From: Malaciobacter marinus
GTDB lineage: Bacteria; Campylobacterota; Campylobacteria; Campylobacterales; Arcobacteraceae
Direction: 5' to 3'
DNA: 64,000 nucleotides
Assembly: GCF_003544855.1 (NCBI RefSeq)
Contig: NZ_CP032101.1
Location: forward strand, 1,302,001 to 1,366,000
In this document: one piece after another, positions 8,616 to 16,650 of the stretch
How positions within the stretch are numbered: the first letter of the stretch is position 1
Layout of the letters: each line of letters opens with the position of its first letter
Made by a program: the position numbers and the translations under genes
Notes under the pieces: generated by a model
Seen by the model: the letters and a program-made list of their open reading frames with translations, nothing else
Database searches by the model: none
Told to the model about the DNA's origin: nothing

Positions 8616-9716
8616 TTAATCTTTGTACGAAGAATAATCACTATAACCATACTCATCTCTACCACCAAAAAGAGTATGTGAATCTTTGATTTCAGATAAT
8701 GGGTAATTATTTTCTAGTCTACTAACTAAATCAGGATTTGGAATAAAATATCTTCCAAAACCAACTAAGTCAACTAAATCTTTTTTTATTACATCATTAG
8801 CTCTTTGTAAAGTATAACCACCTGTTGCAATTATTGTATTTTTAAAAGTTTTTCTAAGTTCATTTCTAAAACTTTCAGGAATCTTTGGTGCATCATCCCA
8901 ATCAGCTTCACATAGGTGAATATACAAAATATCTAATTTATTTAACTCTTTTGCTGCTAACATAAAAGTATCTAACATCTCAGGATCATCCATATCCTTA
9001 AACTTAATAAATGGAGACAATCTTACACCTGTTTTTTCAGAACCTATTTTTGCAATTACTGCTTTTGTTATTTCAAGCAATAGATTTATTCTATTTTCTT
9101 TACTTCCACCATATTTATCATCTCTAATATTTGAGTTACTTCTTAGAAATTGATCAATTAAATATCCATTCGCACCATGAATTTCAACACCATCAAAACC
9201 TGCTTCAATTGCATTTTCTGCTGCAGTTGTAAACTCTTCAATTACTTGAGATATATCTTCTGTAGTCATTTCTCTTGGTTGCTCAACTGGTATCATTGTT
9301 GCATCTTTACTTTCAGGTGTATCAAATATATATACTTGTGTATCTTTTGCTATTAGTGGTGATGGACCAATTGGTTGCAGTTTATTTACTTTTGAACTTG
9401 AAACTCTTCCTACATGCCAAAGTTGTAAAATAATCTTTCCACCCTTATCATGCACAGCTTTAGTTACTTTTTTCCAACCTTCAATTTGCTCTTTTGTATA
9501 AATACCTGGAGTATCTGCATAACCTTGTCCTTGCTTAGATATTTGTGTTGCCTCAGTTATAATAATACCTGCACTTGCTCTTTGAGCATAGTAGTTTGCA
9601 TTCATTTGTGTTGGAACTTCACCTTTAGCACTTCTTGATCTTGTCATTGGTGCCATTAAAACTCTATTTTTTAAATGAATATTATTCATTTTGTATGATT
9701 CGAAAATATTTTTCAT
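8616..9716 (-). CDS. Old Yellow Enzyme family flavin reductase (NemA-like alkene reductase)
   Basis: 366 residues, a full single-domain FMN barrel. Motifs: NRVLMAPMTRSRS near 18-30, HVGRVSS near 100, HGANGYLIDQFL near 179 (the HxxN substrate pair), SNIRDDKYGGS near 196 and VGFGRYFIPNPDLV near 325. Enzymes of this group use NAD(P)H to reduce activated C=C bonds of quinones, N-ethylmaleimide and other electrophiles. It is the last gene of a co-directional group: nitroreductase, MRJP-like protein, this gene, with gaps of 9 and 28 bases. The group is divergent from an HxlR regulator, which suggests induction by electrophiles. Confidence 0.88.
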   Translation of the reverse strand: MKNIFESYKMNNIHLKNRVLMAPMTRSRSAKGEVPTQMNANYYAQRASAGIIITEATQISKQGQGYADTPGIYTKEQIEGWKKVTKAVHDKGGKIILQLWHVGRVSSSKVNKLQPIGPSPLIAKDTQVYIFDTPESKDATMIPVEQPREMTTEDISQVIEEFTTAAENAIEAGFDGVEIHGANGYLIDQFLRSNSNIRDDKYGGSKENRINLLLEITKAVIAKIGSEKTGVRLSPFIKFKDMDDPEMLDTFMLAAKELNKLDILYIHLCEADWDDAPKIPESFRNELRKTFKNTIIATGGYTLQRANDVIKKDLVDLVGFGRYFIPNPDLVSRLENNYPLSEIKDSHTLFGGRDEYGYSDYSSYKD

Positions 9717-9744
9717 AATTTATCCCTTTAGATATTTATTTTAA

Positions 9745-10734
9745 TTAGTCTTCCAATTTAGTTTTAACTATTAAGTATGGAGAAACACCTTCTTCTTTTT
9801 TATTATTTAAAGCTGCCGTTTTATCAAGTTGATTAACAGTTGCATAAACATATCCATCATTTGCAATGGCTAAACCATCAGGCCATGTTTGATTTTCTGG
9901 TAATTTAGCGATTATTTTATAAGTATTTTTATTTGATACCCCAATTGCTTGTTTTTCGATATCAGTTATATATACATTTTGATTTTTATCAACAGCAATT
10001 CCATCACTATATGATTTTGGTGCATATTCTTTGATATTTTTTATTACATTTTTTTCACTATCAAAACTATTTGCAGGAATTCTATATATTTTCTTACCAT
10101 GAATTGCTCCATAATAGACCCAATTAAATTCAGGATCGATTGCTATTGGATTTAATGCAAAACCACCATCAAAATCAGGCATCATAGATTTATGACCTTG
10201 AGCAAATCTTTTTGAAAGACCTGTTTTTATATTAACAACTACAAATGCAGGTTCAGGTTTACTTTTTAAATCACCTTGAGTCATATCTGCAATAATTGCT
10301 CTATTTCTTTTCTCATCTAAAACAAAGTCTTGTAAAAAACTAGCTTTTGTAAGAACATTAGAAGGGATTTTAATAATATTTTTTAATTTATTTTTCATTG
10401 TATCCCATATTATAAACTGTTTTTTTCCTAAATCTAATACCCAAAGATTACCTTTACTATCTACTTTTACAGCAATAGTTGCACCAATAATTGAGTTGTT
10501 TCCCAATGAATATTCTTTATTTGGATATACATTTTTACTTCCCATTGCACTTAATTCAATTAATTTAATAGTAGGATTAATCAAAGGATGCATAGATACA
10601 AAAATTCTACCTTCTTTTGATATAGTTAAATTTGCAGGTCTTTCATCAAAAGTTGCAACAGTTTTTACTACATCAACACTATTAGAAAAGAGTGCTGATA
10701 CTAATATTATTGATGTTAATAATACTTTTTTCAT
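9745..10734 (-). CDS. Secreted yellow/MRJP-like (SMP-30-type beta-propeller) protein
   Basis: 329 residues. A signal peptide is visible (MKKVLLTSIILVSALFS), so the mature protein should be periplasmic. The rest looks like a beta-propeller of the major royal jelly/yellow protein group: LWVLDLGKKQFIIWD near 97, NPIAIDPEFNWVYYGAIHG near 195, SDGIAVDKNQNVYITDIEK near 243 and WPDGLAIANDGYVYATVNQLDK near 285. Bacterial members are often named L-dopachrome tautomerase-related or gluconolactonase-like; the activity here is unknown. It lies between a nitroreductase and an Old Yellow Enzyme gene, which supports a role with quinones or other reactive cyclic compounds. Confidence 0.75.
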   Translation of the reverse strand: MKKVLLTSIILVSALFSNSVDVVKTVATFDERPANLTISKEGRIFVSMHPLINPTIKLIELSAMGSKNVYPNKEYSLGNNSIIGATIAVKVDSKGNLWVLDLGKKQFIIWDTMKNKLKNIIKIPSNVLTKASFLQDFVLDEKRNRAIIADMTQGDLKSKPEPAFVVVNIKTGLSKRFAQGHKSMMPDFDGGFALNPIAIDPEFNWVYYGAIHGKKIYRIPANSFDSEKNVIKNIKEYAPKSYSDGIAVDKNQNVYITDIEKQAIGVSNKNTYKIIAKLPENQTWPDGLAIANDGYVYATVNQLDKTAALNNKKEEGVSPYLIVKTKLED

Positions 10735-10743
10735 TGATTTTCC

Positions 10744-11403
10744 TTAGTTATACCATTTTGATATATTATTAATATTTTGTCTAGTTTTTTCCCTTGGATT
10801 CTCTTTTCTATATCCAAAAGCAAGCATACAAGACACACCAAATTCTTGGGAATTAATATTTAAATCTTCTTCTAAGAAAATTCTCATTTTTTCCATATCA
10901 AAACCTTCAATAGGACATGAATCAACACCAATGTAAGCAGCAGCTGTCATCATATTTCCTAAGGCAATATATGTTTGTTTTGTTGCCCAGTCAAATATTG
11001 CTCTGTCATTGTTAAATAAATCAAAATCGCTTTTTTGAAATTTTTCATAAAAACCACCTTTTAACTCAATGATATTTTCAGGTAAATTTTGAATATCTTT
11101 CATCATATATGAAATATATTCACTGTCATAAATCATCGAATTTCTTTTTCTTGAAAGAATAATTACAAAATGACTACAAGTTGGTAATTGACTTTTGCCA
11201 CCCCATGTAAATTCTTTTAATTTTTCTCTTAAATTTTTATTTTGAACAACTAAAAACTGCCAAGGTTCAAAACCAAATGAACTAGGACTTAATCTTCCTG
11301 TTTCTAATATGTACTCAAAATCCTCATCTGGAATTTTTTTATCTTCATCAAATACTTTACAAGCATGTCTGAATTTCATTGCATTTAAAAAACTCTCTTT
11401 CAT
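10744..11403 (-). CDS. Nitroreductase family flavoprotein (NfsB-like)
   Basis: 219 residues. The N-terminus carries the family pattern FRHACKVFDEDKKIPDED, then ILETGRLSPSSFGFEPWQFL (FMN binding, about 30-50), and near the C-terminus DSCPIEGFDMEKM and LAFGYRKENPREKTR. Such enzymes reduce nitroaromatics, quinones or flavins with NAD(P)H. It is the first gene of the three-gene operon read from the intergenic region shared with hxlR. The Pro-Ser-Ser-Phe-Gly-Phe-Glu-Pro segment fits the subgroup usually annotated as NAD(P)H-dependent oxidoreductase. Confidence 0.87.
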   Translation of the reverse strand: MKESFLNAMKFRHACKVFDEDKKIPDEDFEYILETGRLSPSSFGFEPWQFLVVQNKNLREKLKEFTWGGKSQLPTCSHFVIILSRKRNSMIYDSEYISYMMKDIQNLPENIIELKGGFYEKFQKSDFDLFNNDRAIFDWATKQTYIALGNMMTAAAYIGVDSCPIEGFDMEKMRIFLEEDLNINSQEFGVSCMLAFGYRKENPREKTRQNINNISKWYN

Positions 11404-11435
11404 TCTTTTACTCCTAAAAACTTTTATTACTGAGA

Positions 11436-11513
11436 ATTATAGACTTTATAAACTTAAATGTATCTTACTTTACTTTAGGTAAGTAATGGAATTAAATATA
11501 TTTATGGTATAAT
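11436..11513. promoter_or_regulatory. Divergent promoter region with candidate HxlR-type operator
   Basis: Between the nitroreductase (starts 11403, minus) and hxlR (starts 11537, plus) there is a TATAAT on the minus strand at 11441-11436 and one on the plus strand at 11508-11513. Between them lies a perfect inverted repeat TTACTT (11465-11470), 10 bases, AAGTAA (11481-11486). The half-sites resemble the TACT...AGTA operators of YodB-type HxlR repressors. A protein bound there would cover the -35 region of both promoters. That the HxlR protein binds here is inference. Confidence 0.5.
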
Positions 11514-11536
11514 AATTTTACAAAAGGATTAATTTT

Positions 11537-11926
11537 ATGTATATAGTAAATAATAAAGAATATAGCTGTTCAGTGGCAGTAACTTTAGATATTTTTAATG
11601 ATAGATGGAAATTGTCTATTATATGGCACTTATTAGAAAAAGATAAAAGATTTAAAGACTTGCATGAGAGTATTCCAGAGATTACTCAAAAGACATTAAC
11701 AGTAAAACTAAAAGAGTTAGAAGAAAAGAATATAATAAATAGAGAAGTTTTTCCAGAAGTTCCTCCCAAAGTTGTATATTCATTAACATCAGCAGGAAAA
11801 AAATTAAGACCTGTATTAAAAGAGATGTATGAATGGGGAATTTCTTATGCCCAAGAGCATGGAAAGATTACAGAAGACGAAGCTTGTTGTGAAGTAGCCA
11901 TTTCAGAAAAAATTGGTTTTAAATAA
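11537..11926 (+). CDS. HxlR-family winged-helix transcriptional regulator
   Basis: 129 residues, normal for the family. Visible are the N-terminal Cys at residue 11 (EYSCSVAVTLD), the conserved DRWKLSIIWHLL near 21-32, the recognition helix region ITQKTLTVKLKELEEKNII near 53 and the beta-wing PPKVVYSLTSAGKKL near 78. HxlR regulators such as YodB and HypR sense quinones or disulfide stress through an N-terminal Cys and repress oxidoreductase genes beside them. The Cys at 11 and a CC pair near 119 could do this here. The divergent nitroreductase operon is the obvious target. Confidence 0.87.
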   Translation: MYIVNNKEYSCSVAVTLDIFNDRWKLSIIWHLLEKDKRFKDLHESIPEITQKTLTVKLKELEEKNIINREVFPEVPPKVVYSLTSAGKKLRPVLKEMYEWGISYAQEHGKITEDEACCEVAISEKIGFK

Positions 11927-12064
11927 TAATAGTTAATTTTAATATAAGAAGAATTTTTGTTGGATATATTTAAAATATCTTCACAAGATTCTTCAATATT
12001 TTAAAATAAAAGTGAAAGTCAAACTATTTTGTATTTAAAAATAGAAAAATGATATTAAAAAATT

Positions 12065-12463
12065 TTACTCTTCATTTTTCCATTTTGCATAAAGTTCTTG
12101 AGCAGATTTAATTTCAGCTTCAGAAGCTCTTCTTCTGCATGATAAATATCCCTTTGAACCATCGCAACTCTCAAATGGATATATTGTGGCAAATACCCAA
12201 TAATACCCTCCTGTTTTTGTCGCATTTTTTACATATCCTGTCCAAATATCTCCTCTTTGTATAGTCTCCCACAAACTTTTAAATGCTTTTCTTGGCATAT
12301 CTTTATGTCTTACCATATTATGTGGTTGTCCCATCAATTCTTCCAAGCTATACTCTGCTATTTTACAAAAATCGTCATTTGCAAATGATATTATACCTTT
12401 TTCATTTGTTTCACTTACTAAAAATGCATATTCATCTAGTACTGTTTCTTGTCCTGCTGCCAT
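12065..12463 (-). CDS. PAS-domain protein, CetB-like energy-taxis sensor
   Basis: 132 residues: essentially one PAS domain and a short helix. The Aer-type core is FANDDFCKIAEYSLEELMG near 27-45, then GQPHNMVRHKDMPRKAFKSL near 45 and WTGYVKNATKTGGYYWVFAT near 73, the pattern of FAD-binding Aer PAS domains. It follows the MCP gene by 11 bases on the same strand. In C. jejuni the energy-taxis receptor is split into CetA (membrane MCP) and CetB (PAS protein) encoded side by side in this order, so this is most likely the redox sensor that docks onto the neighbouring receptor. Confidence 0.8.
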   Translation of the reverse strand: MAAGQETVLDEYAFLVSETNEKGIISFANDDFCKIAEYSLEELMGQPHNMVRHKDMPRKAFKSLWETIQRGDIWTGYVKNATKTGGYYWVFATIYPFESCDGSKGYLSCRRRASEAEIKSAQELYAKWKNEE

Positions 12464-12474
12464 ATTTAGCTCCG

Positions 12475-13893
12475 TTAAAATTGTTTACTTTTGGCATCAT
12501 TTACTAACTCTTTTGCCATTTTTGATACATCTGATGCTATATTTGATATTTGTGTTGCTTCACTTGCATTCTCTTGTGTTACTCTATCTAGCATTGTTAT
12601 TGTATCATTTATCTGTTCGATTCCTGTCATTTGCTCTTTTGAGGCTGCACTTACATTTTCTATTATATGTATTGTTTCATTGATATGGTTATTTAACTCT
12701 TCATAACCTTTTATCATATCATCTGATATTACTTTTCCCTCACTTGCTTTACTTGTCGCATCCTCTACTAAATCTTTTATCTCTTTTGCAGCTTGGGCAC
12801 TTCTATTTGCTAAGTTTCGCACTTCTCCTGCTACTACTGCAAAGCCTTTTCCAGCTTCACCAGCAGTTGCTGCTTCTACTGCTGCATTTAATGAAAGTAT
12901 ATTTGTTTGGAATGCTATTTGATCAATTACACTTATTGCTTCATTTATTGAACTTACTTGAGTATTAATTTCATCCATTGATCCAGCTGTTTTACTTGCT
13001 AAATCTCTTCCTTTTGTTACTGAACCTCTTACAGTTGAGCTTAGCTCTCCCATCTTATTTGCATTATCTGCATTATTTCTTGTTATTGATGTAATCTCTT
13101 CTACTGCTGCTGCTGTTTGTTCTAAACTTGCTGCTTGTTCATTGGCTTTTGCTGCTAAGTTATTCATTGAACCTCTCATTGTATCTGAGTTTCTTTCTAG
13201 CATTGTTCCATTTGATAGATTTGTTTTTGCTGTTGTTGTTAATGCTTCTCCTAAGGCATTTACTCCTTTCATTACTGACAACATTCTTTCTTTTAATTTT
13301 GGTGATATTAATATTTGTTTTGTATAGTCATCATTTGAGTATGATTCTAGTGTATTTTCCAACTCTTTCATATTATCTTCTTGTGTATCAAGCATTTTAT
13401 TGATTGTTTTTTTTAGAGTCATAATCATTGGATTTTCAGTACTAGAATTAATTCTACATCTAAAAATACCTTGTTCTACTTTATTCATAACAAGTACTAT
13501 TTCTCCTAATACTCGCATATCATCTTTTCTTATTTTATCAAATGAGTCAAAATATTCATTGAAGCTTTCAAGAATTTGACCTATTTCATCTTTCTTTATA
13601 TATTCTGCTCTTCGTATTTTATTAGATTTCATAAAGGCATATTGCATAAAATCATCAAGATATTCTCTTAGTCTATCTATCCCTCCAACAATTCTTTTCA
13701 TAGCCGCAAAATTTGTATAAGCTACAATAATACCAAAAAGGATATTTATTGACAAAATTGCAATTATATCAGAAGCTGACACTATTGCAGTAATACTTAT
13801 AATTGCAAATGCAATTTGCGTAACAATCATATTTAGAAGTATTTTATACTTAGTGTGTATATTTTTAAACATTGTACTAACCTTTGTTATCAT
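12475..13893 (-). CDS. Methyl-accepting chemotaxis protein, CetA-like
   Basis: 472 residues. Two closely spaced membrane segments (about 17-40 and 45-65) with almost no periplasmic loop, then HAMP-like helical regions (about 65-200), then the MCP signalling domain. The hairpin tip reads [20 protein letters not shown] followed by [15 protein letters not shown] (about 318-355). The lack of a periplasmic sensor domain means it must take its signal from elsewhere, and the PAS protein encoded 11 bases downstream is the likely source, as in CetA/CetB of C. jejuni. No CheB/CheR-type C-terminal pentapeptide is seen (it ends in NDAKSKQF). Long leucine-rich open frames on the opposite strand are artefacts of this repetitive sequence. 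Confidence 0.88.
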   Translation of the reverse strand: MITKVSTMFKNIHTKYKILLNMIVTQIAFAIISITAIVSASDIIAILSINILFGIIVAYTNFAAMKRIVGGIDRLREYLDDFMQYAFMKSNKIRRAEYIKKDEIGQILESFNEYFDSFDKIRKDDMRVLGEIVLVMNKVEQGIFRCRINSSTENPMIMTLKKTINKMLDTQEDNMKELENTLESYSNDDYTKQILISPKLKERMLSVMKGVNALGEALTTTAKTNLSNGTMLERNSDTMRGSMNNLAAKANEQAASLEQTAAAVEEITSITRNNADNANKMGELSSTVRGSVTKGRDLASKTAGSMDEINTQVSSINEAISVIDQIAFQTNILSLNAAVEAATAGEAGKGFAVVAGEVRNLANRSAQAAKEIKDLVEDATSKASEGKVISDDMIKGYEELNNHINETIHIIENVSAASKEQMTGIEQINDTITMLDRVTQENASEATQISNIASDVSKMAKELVNDAKSKQF

Positions 13894-13964
13894 TAAAAGT
13901 AAATTCTAATGAAATTATTCTTAATTATATATGAATATTTATATTATTTTGCTAATATTATTTC

Positions 13965-14135
13965 ATGGAAGAAAGAATCGTATGTCAAAAGTGTCTTTAT
14001 TATTATGTTACATGGGAAAAAGAGCGACCTCATGGATGTAAGGCTTATGGTTTTAAGTCTCAATTAATTCCTTCTATTGTTGTAAAAAATAGTAGTGGAA
14101 AACCTTGCTCATTTTATAATCCAAAACAAAGATAA
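13965..14135 (+). CDS. Small conserved Cys-rich protein, 56 aa
   Basis: ATG at 13965, 56 codons. The peptide begins MEERIVCQKCLYYYVTWEKE and continues RPHGCKAYGFKSQLIPS, VVKNSSGKPCSFYNPK. Four Cys (7, 10, 25, 48) with the CxxC, HGC and PC spacing suggest a bound metal or Fe-S cluster. I recall similar short uncharacterised proteins in other bacteria, so it is likely a real gene. No function is known to me. It lies alone between the CetA-like gene (divergent) and a sensor kinase, with the sensor gene 42 bases downstream on the same strand. Confidence 0.65.
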   Translation: MEERIVCQKCLYYYVTWEKERPHGCKAYGFKSQLIPSIVVKNSSGKPCSFYNPKQR

Positions 14136-14177
14136 CTAATAGTAAAATATCTCTTAATCATTTAAATTAGGGTAATA

Positions 14178-15677
14178 ATGACATTAAACAATTATGTTGA
14201 TCAACTCAAACAAAATAAAAAAACTATAATAAAATATTGGTTATCAAATAAAAGAGTAGTTGAAATTTTAGACTCTTATAAACTTGATAAAATTACATTT
14301 GTAAAAAAATATGCAAGTTTTGTAATTGATTATTATATTGACGTTATTGATGATAAAAAAGAGATTGGTGATTGCCCTGTAATAAATGATTTATTAGATT
14401 ATTTGAAGTCAAAAGATCTAAGTAGTGATGAGCTTTTTATAATATGCTCTGGTTTTAAAATTGCACTAGTTAAAAATATTTATGATTTAAAAATAGATTC
14501 TTTTGAAGTTATATCTGAAGTTGATTATATTTTTGAAAGAAACTTTGCTGCAGTTCTTAATAAATATTCAAAAACTGTTAAAGATGTTGAAAATAAATTA
14601 AGAAAAACTGTTGCAATAGTTAATAAATATGTGATTATGTCTAAAACTGATAAAAAAGGAATCATTAAAGAAGTTTCTGATGCTTTTTGTGATATTTCTG
14701 GTTTTAGTAGAGATGAACTTATTGGACAATCCCATAATATTGTAAGACACCCAGATACAAATCAATATGTTTTTAAAAATCTTTGGGAAACTATTCTTGA
14801 TAAGAAAGTTTGGCAAGGTGAAATTAAAAATCAAAAAAAGAGTGGACATGCATATTGGGTTTATGCAACTATTGAACCAAGTTTTAATACAAAGGGAGAA
14901 ATTACTGGTTTTTATGCGATAAGACAAGATATTACCTCTAAAAAAGAAGTAGAGGAACAACAAAATATTTTAGTAGAGCAATCAAAATCAGCAGCAATGG
15001 GTGAGATGATTTCAATGATTGCCCACCAATGGAGACAACCACTTCAAGCTGTATCAATATTGATTCAAAAACTTCCTTTAATGAAGATGATTGAAGGTGA
15101 AATAAGCGATGAGATATTAAATCAAGTTGTTGAAGATATAGGAAACCAACTTGAATACATGTCTAAAACGATTGATGACTTTAGAGATTTTTTTAAACCA
15201 GATAAAGAAAAAGAAGAGATAAAATTAAGTAGATTAATTGAAAAAGCAATTGATTTTTTAGCTTATATGCTAAAAGTTGATACAATAAAATTAAATAAAT
15301 ACGCAATTGATGATTGTATAGTTAAAGTGCATATAAATGAAGTAGTGCAAGTATTAATAAATATAATTAAAAATGCAAGAGATATTATGGTTGAGAAAAA
15401 TGATGGTATGCAAAAAGAACAAAGAGAACTAAGTATAAAATATTATAAAAATGAGGATTTTGCAATTATTGAAGTAGAAGATAACGCAGGAGGAATTCCT
15501 CAAAATATTATAAATAGAATTTTTGAACCATATTTTTCAACTAAAAAAAATAAAAATGGTACAGGATTAGGTCTTTATATGAGTAGGACAATAATTGAAC
15601 AACATAGTAATGGTCGATTAAGTGCATCTAACTCAGGTAAAGGGGCAATATTTAAAATAGAATTACCAATAAATTAG
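14178..15677 (+). CDS. PAS-containing sensor histidine kinase
   Basis: 499 residues, no membrane segment, so probably cytoplasmic. Residues about 1-140 form a helical domain that resembles RsbR-type N-terminal domains in size and composition (tentative). A PAS domain follows (about 150-255) with GQSHNIVRHPDTNQYVFKNL, the same Aer-like module as in the CetB-like protein. The kinase core has the H-box MISMIAHQWRQPL (His283), N-box NIIKNARD, and ATP motifs VEDNAGGIP and GTGLGLYMSR. No partner regulator is adjacent. It is followed 10 bases later by the dUTPase gene. Confidence 0.88.
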   Translation: MTLNNYVDQLKQNKKTIIKYWLSNKRVVEILDSYKLDKITFVKKYASFVIDYYIDVIDDKKEIGDCPVINDLLDYLKSKDLSSDELFIICSGFKIALVKNIYDLKIDSFEVISEVDYIFERNFAAVLNKYSKTVKDVENKLRKTVAIVNKYVIMSKTDKKGIIKEVSDAFCDISGFSRDELIGQSHNIVRHPDTNQYVFKNLWETILDKKVWQGEIKNQKKSGHAYWVYATIEPSFNTKGEITGFYAIRQDITSKKEVEEQQNILVEQSKSAAMGEMISMIAHQWRQPLQAVSILIQKLPLMKMIEGEISDEILNQVVEDIGNQLEYMSKTIDDFRDFFKPDKEKEEIKLSRLIEKAIDFLAYMLKVDTIKLNKYAIDDCIVKVHINEVVQVLINIIKNARDIMVEKNDGMQKEQRELSIKYYKNEDFAIIEVEDNAGGIPQNIINRIFEPYFSTKKNKNGTGLGLYMSRTIIEQHSNGRLSASNSGKGAIFKIELPIN

Positions 15678-15687
15678 GAGAATAAAT

Positions 15688-16611
15688 TTGTTATATGAAG
15701 ATTTAAAAATAGTTACAAAGTCATTAGGATTTTTAACAATAGAAGATTTCGCAAAATATATTGGTGTTACACCAAAAGATATTTTAAAATGGGAAGAAAA
15801 AGATGAAGTACCATATACAATTTCACTTATTATTCATCTTTTAAAAGGTGAAAAATCTTTACCAAACAATAGTACTTTAGATAATTTAGTTGAAGAGTGT
15901 TTACCTTTGGCAACACTTTTAGAAGAAGCTTCTTCTTTCCCTCATAAGCTTGAAGAGATGTTTTTATTACAAAAAGAGTTAAATGACTCAACTAATGGTA
16001 AAAATTGGGAACTTGGTGTAAATAAGTTTGATAAAGATATTAACTGGCTAAGATGTATACATATGGAAGTTGCAGAGTTAATTGATTCAACTCCATGGAA
16101 ACATTGGAAAAATATTAACTCACAACCTGATATGAAGAATATTCATGTTGAGTTAGTAGATATTTGGCATTTTTTAATGTCTTATATTTTACAAGAAACA
16201 AATGTTCCAAAAGCTGTATCTTTAGTTAATACTCATTGTATTTATGAAGCAAATGAACAAATTGATGTAAAAGCTATGGTAAAAGAAGCTGAGAAGTTAG
16301 GTTATATTGCTTTAGCAATTCAAACAAATAATATGCCATCATTTAGTGGAATTGAAAGATTTATTGATCAATTTTTTAGATGTTGTAAAATTTCTGGATT
16401 ATCTTTTACATGGCTACAAAAACTATATATTGGTAAAAATTGTTTAAATAAATTTAGACAAGATAATGGTTATAAAGAAGGAACTTATAAAAAAACATGG
16501 AATGGTAAAGAAGATAATGTAATTATGGTTGATATTCTTGATTCTATGGAAAATGTAAGTTTTGATGAGTTATATAACAAACTTAAGGATTTCTATAATA
16601 GTTTAGCTTAA
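15688..16611 (+). CDS. Dimeric dUTPase with N-terminal helix-turn-helix-like extension
   Basis: 307 residues. Start is TTG at 15688, with AGGAG 7 bases upstream. Residues about 85-300 are an all-helical dimeric dUTPase of the Campylobacter/Leishmania type: MFLLQKELNDSTNGKNWELG, then HMEVAELIDSTPWKHWK and HVELVDIWHFLMSYI with the Glu/Glu/Asp metal ligands, and later LYIGKNCLNKFRQDNGYKEG. It hydrolyses dUTP to dUMP, limiting uracil in DNA and feeding dTMP synthesis. Residues 1-75 (LTIEDFAKYIGVTPKDILKW) look like a MerR/Xre-type helix-turn-helix, an extension I do not know from the usual dUTPase of about 230 residues. It is co-transcribed with the kinase upstream (gap 10). Confidence 0.85.
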   Translation: MLYEDLKIVTKSLGFLTIEDFAKYIGVTPKDILKWEEKDEVPYTISLIIHLLKGEKSLPNNSTLDNLVEECLPLATLLEEASSFPHKLEEMFLLQKELNDSTNGKNWELGVNKFDKDINWLRCIHMEVAELIDSTPWKHWKNINSQPDMKNIHVELVDIWHFLMSYILQETNVPKAVSLVNTHCIYEANEQIDVKAMVKEAEKLGYIALAIQTNNMPSFSGIERFIDQFFRCCKISGLSFTWLQKLYIGKNCLNKFRQDNGYKEGTYKKTWNGKEDNVIMVDILDSMENVSFDELYNKLKDFYNSLA

Positions 16612-16650
16612 AATATTATTTGATTACACATATCGCTTAAAGGGGCTTTT

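Noticed and set aside
12283-13403. Several long plus-strand open frames opposite the CetA-like gene
   Set aside because: They are leucine/serine-rich shadows of the repetitive MCP coding sequence, without ribosome-binding sites.
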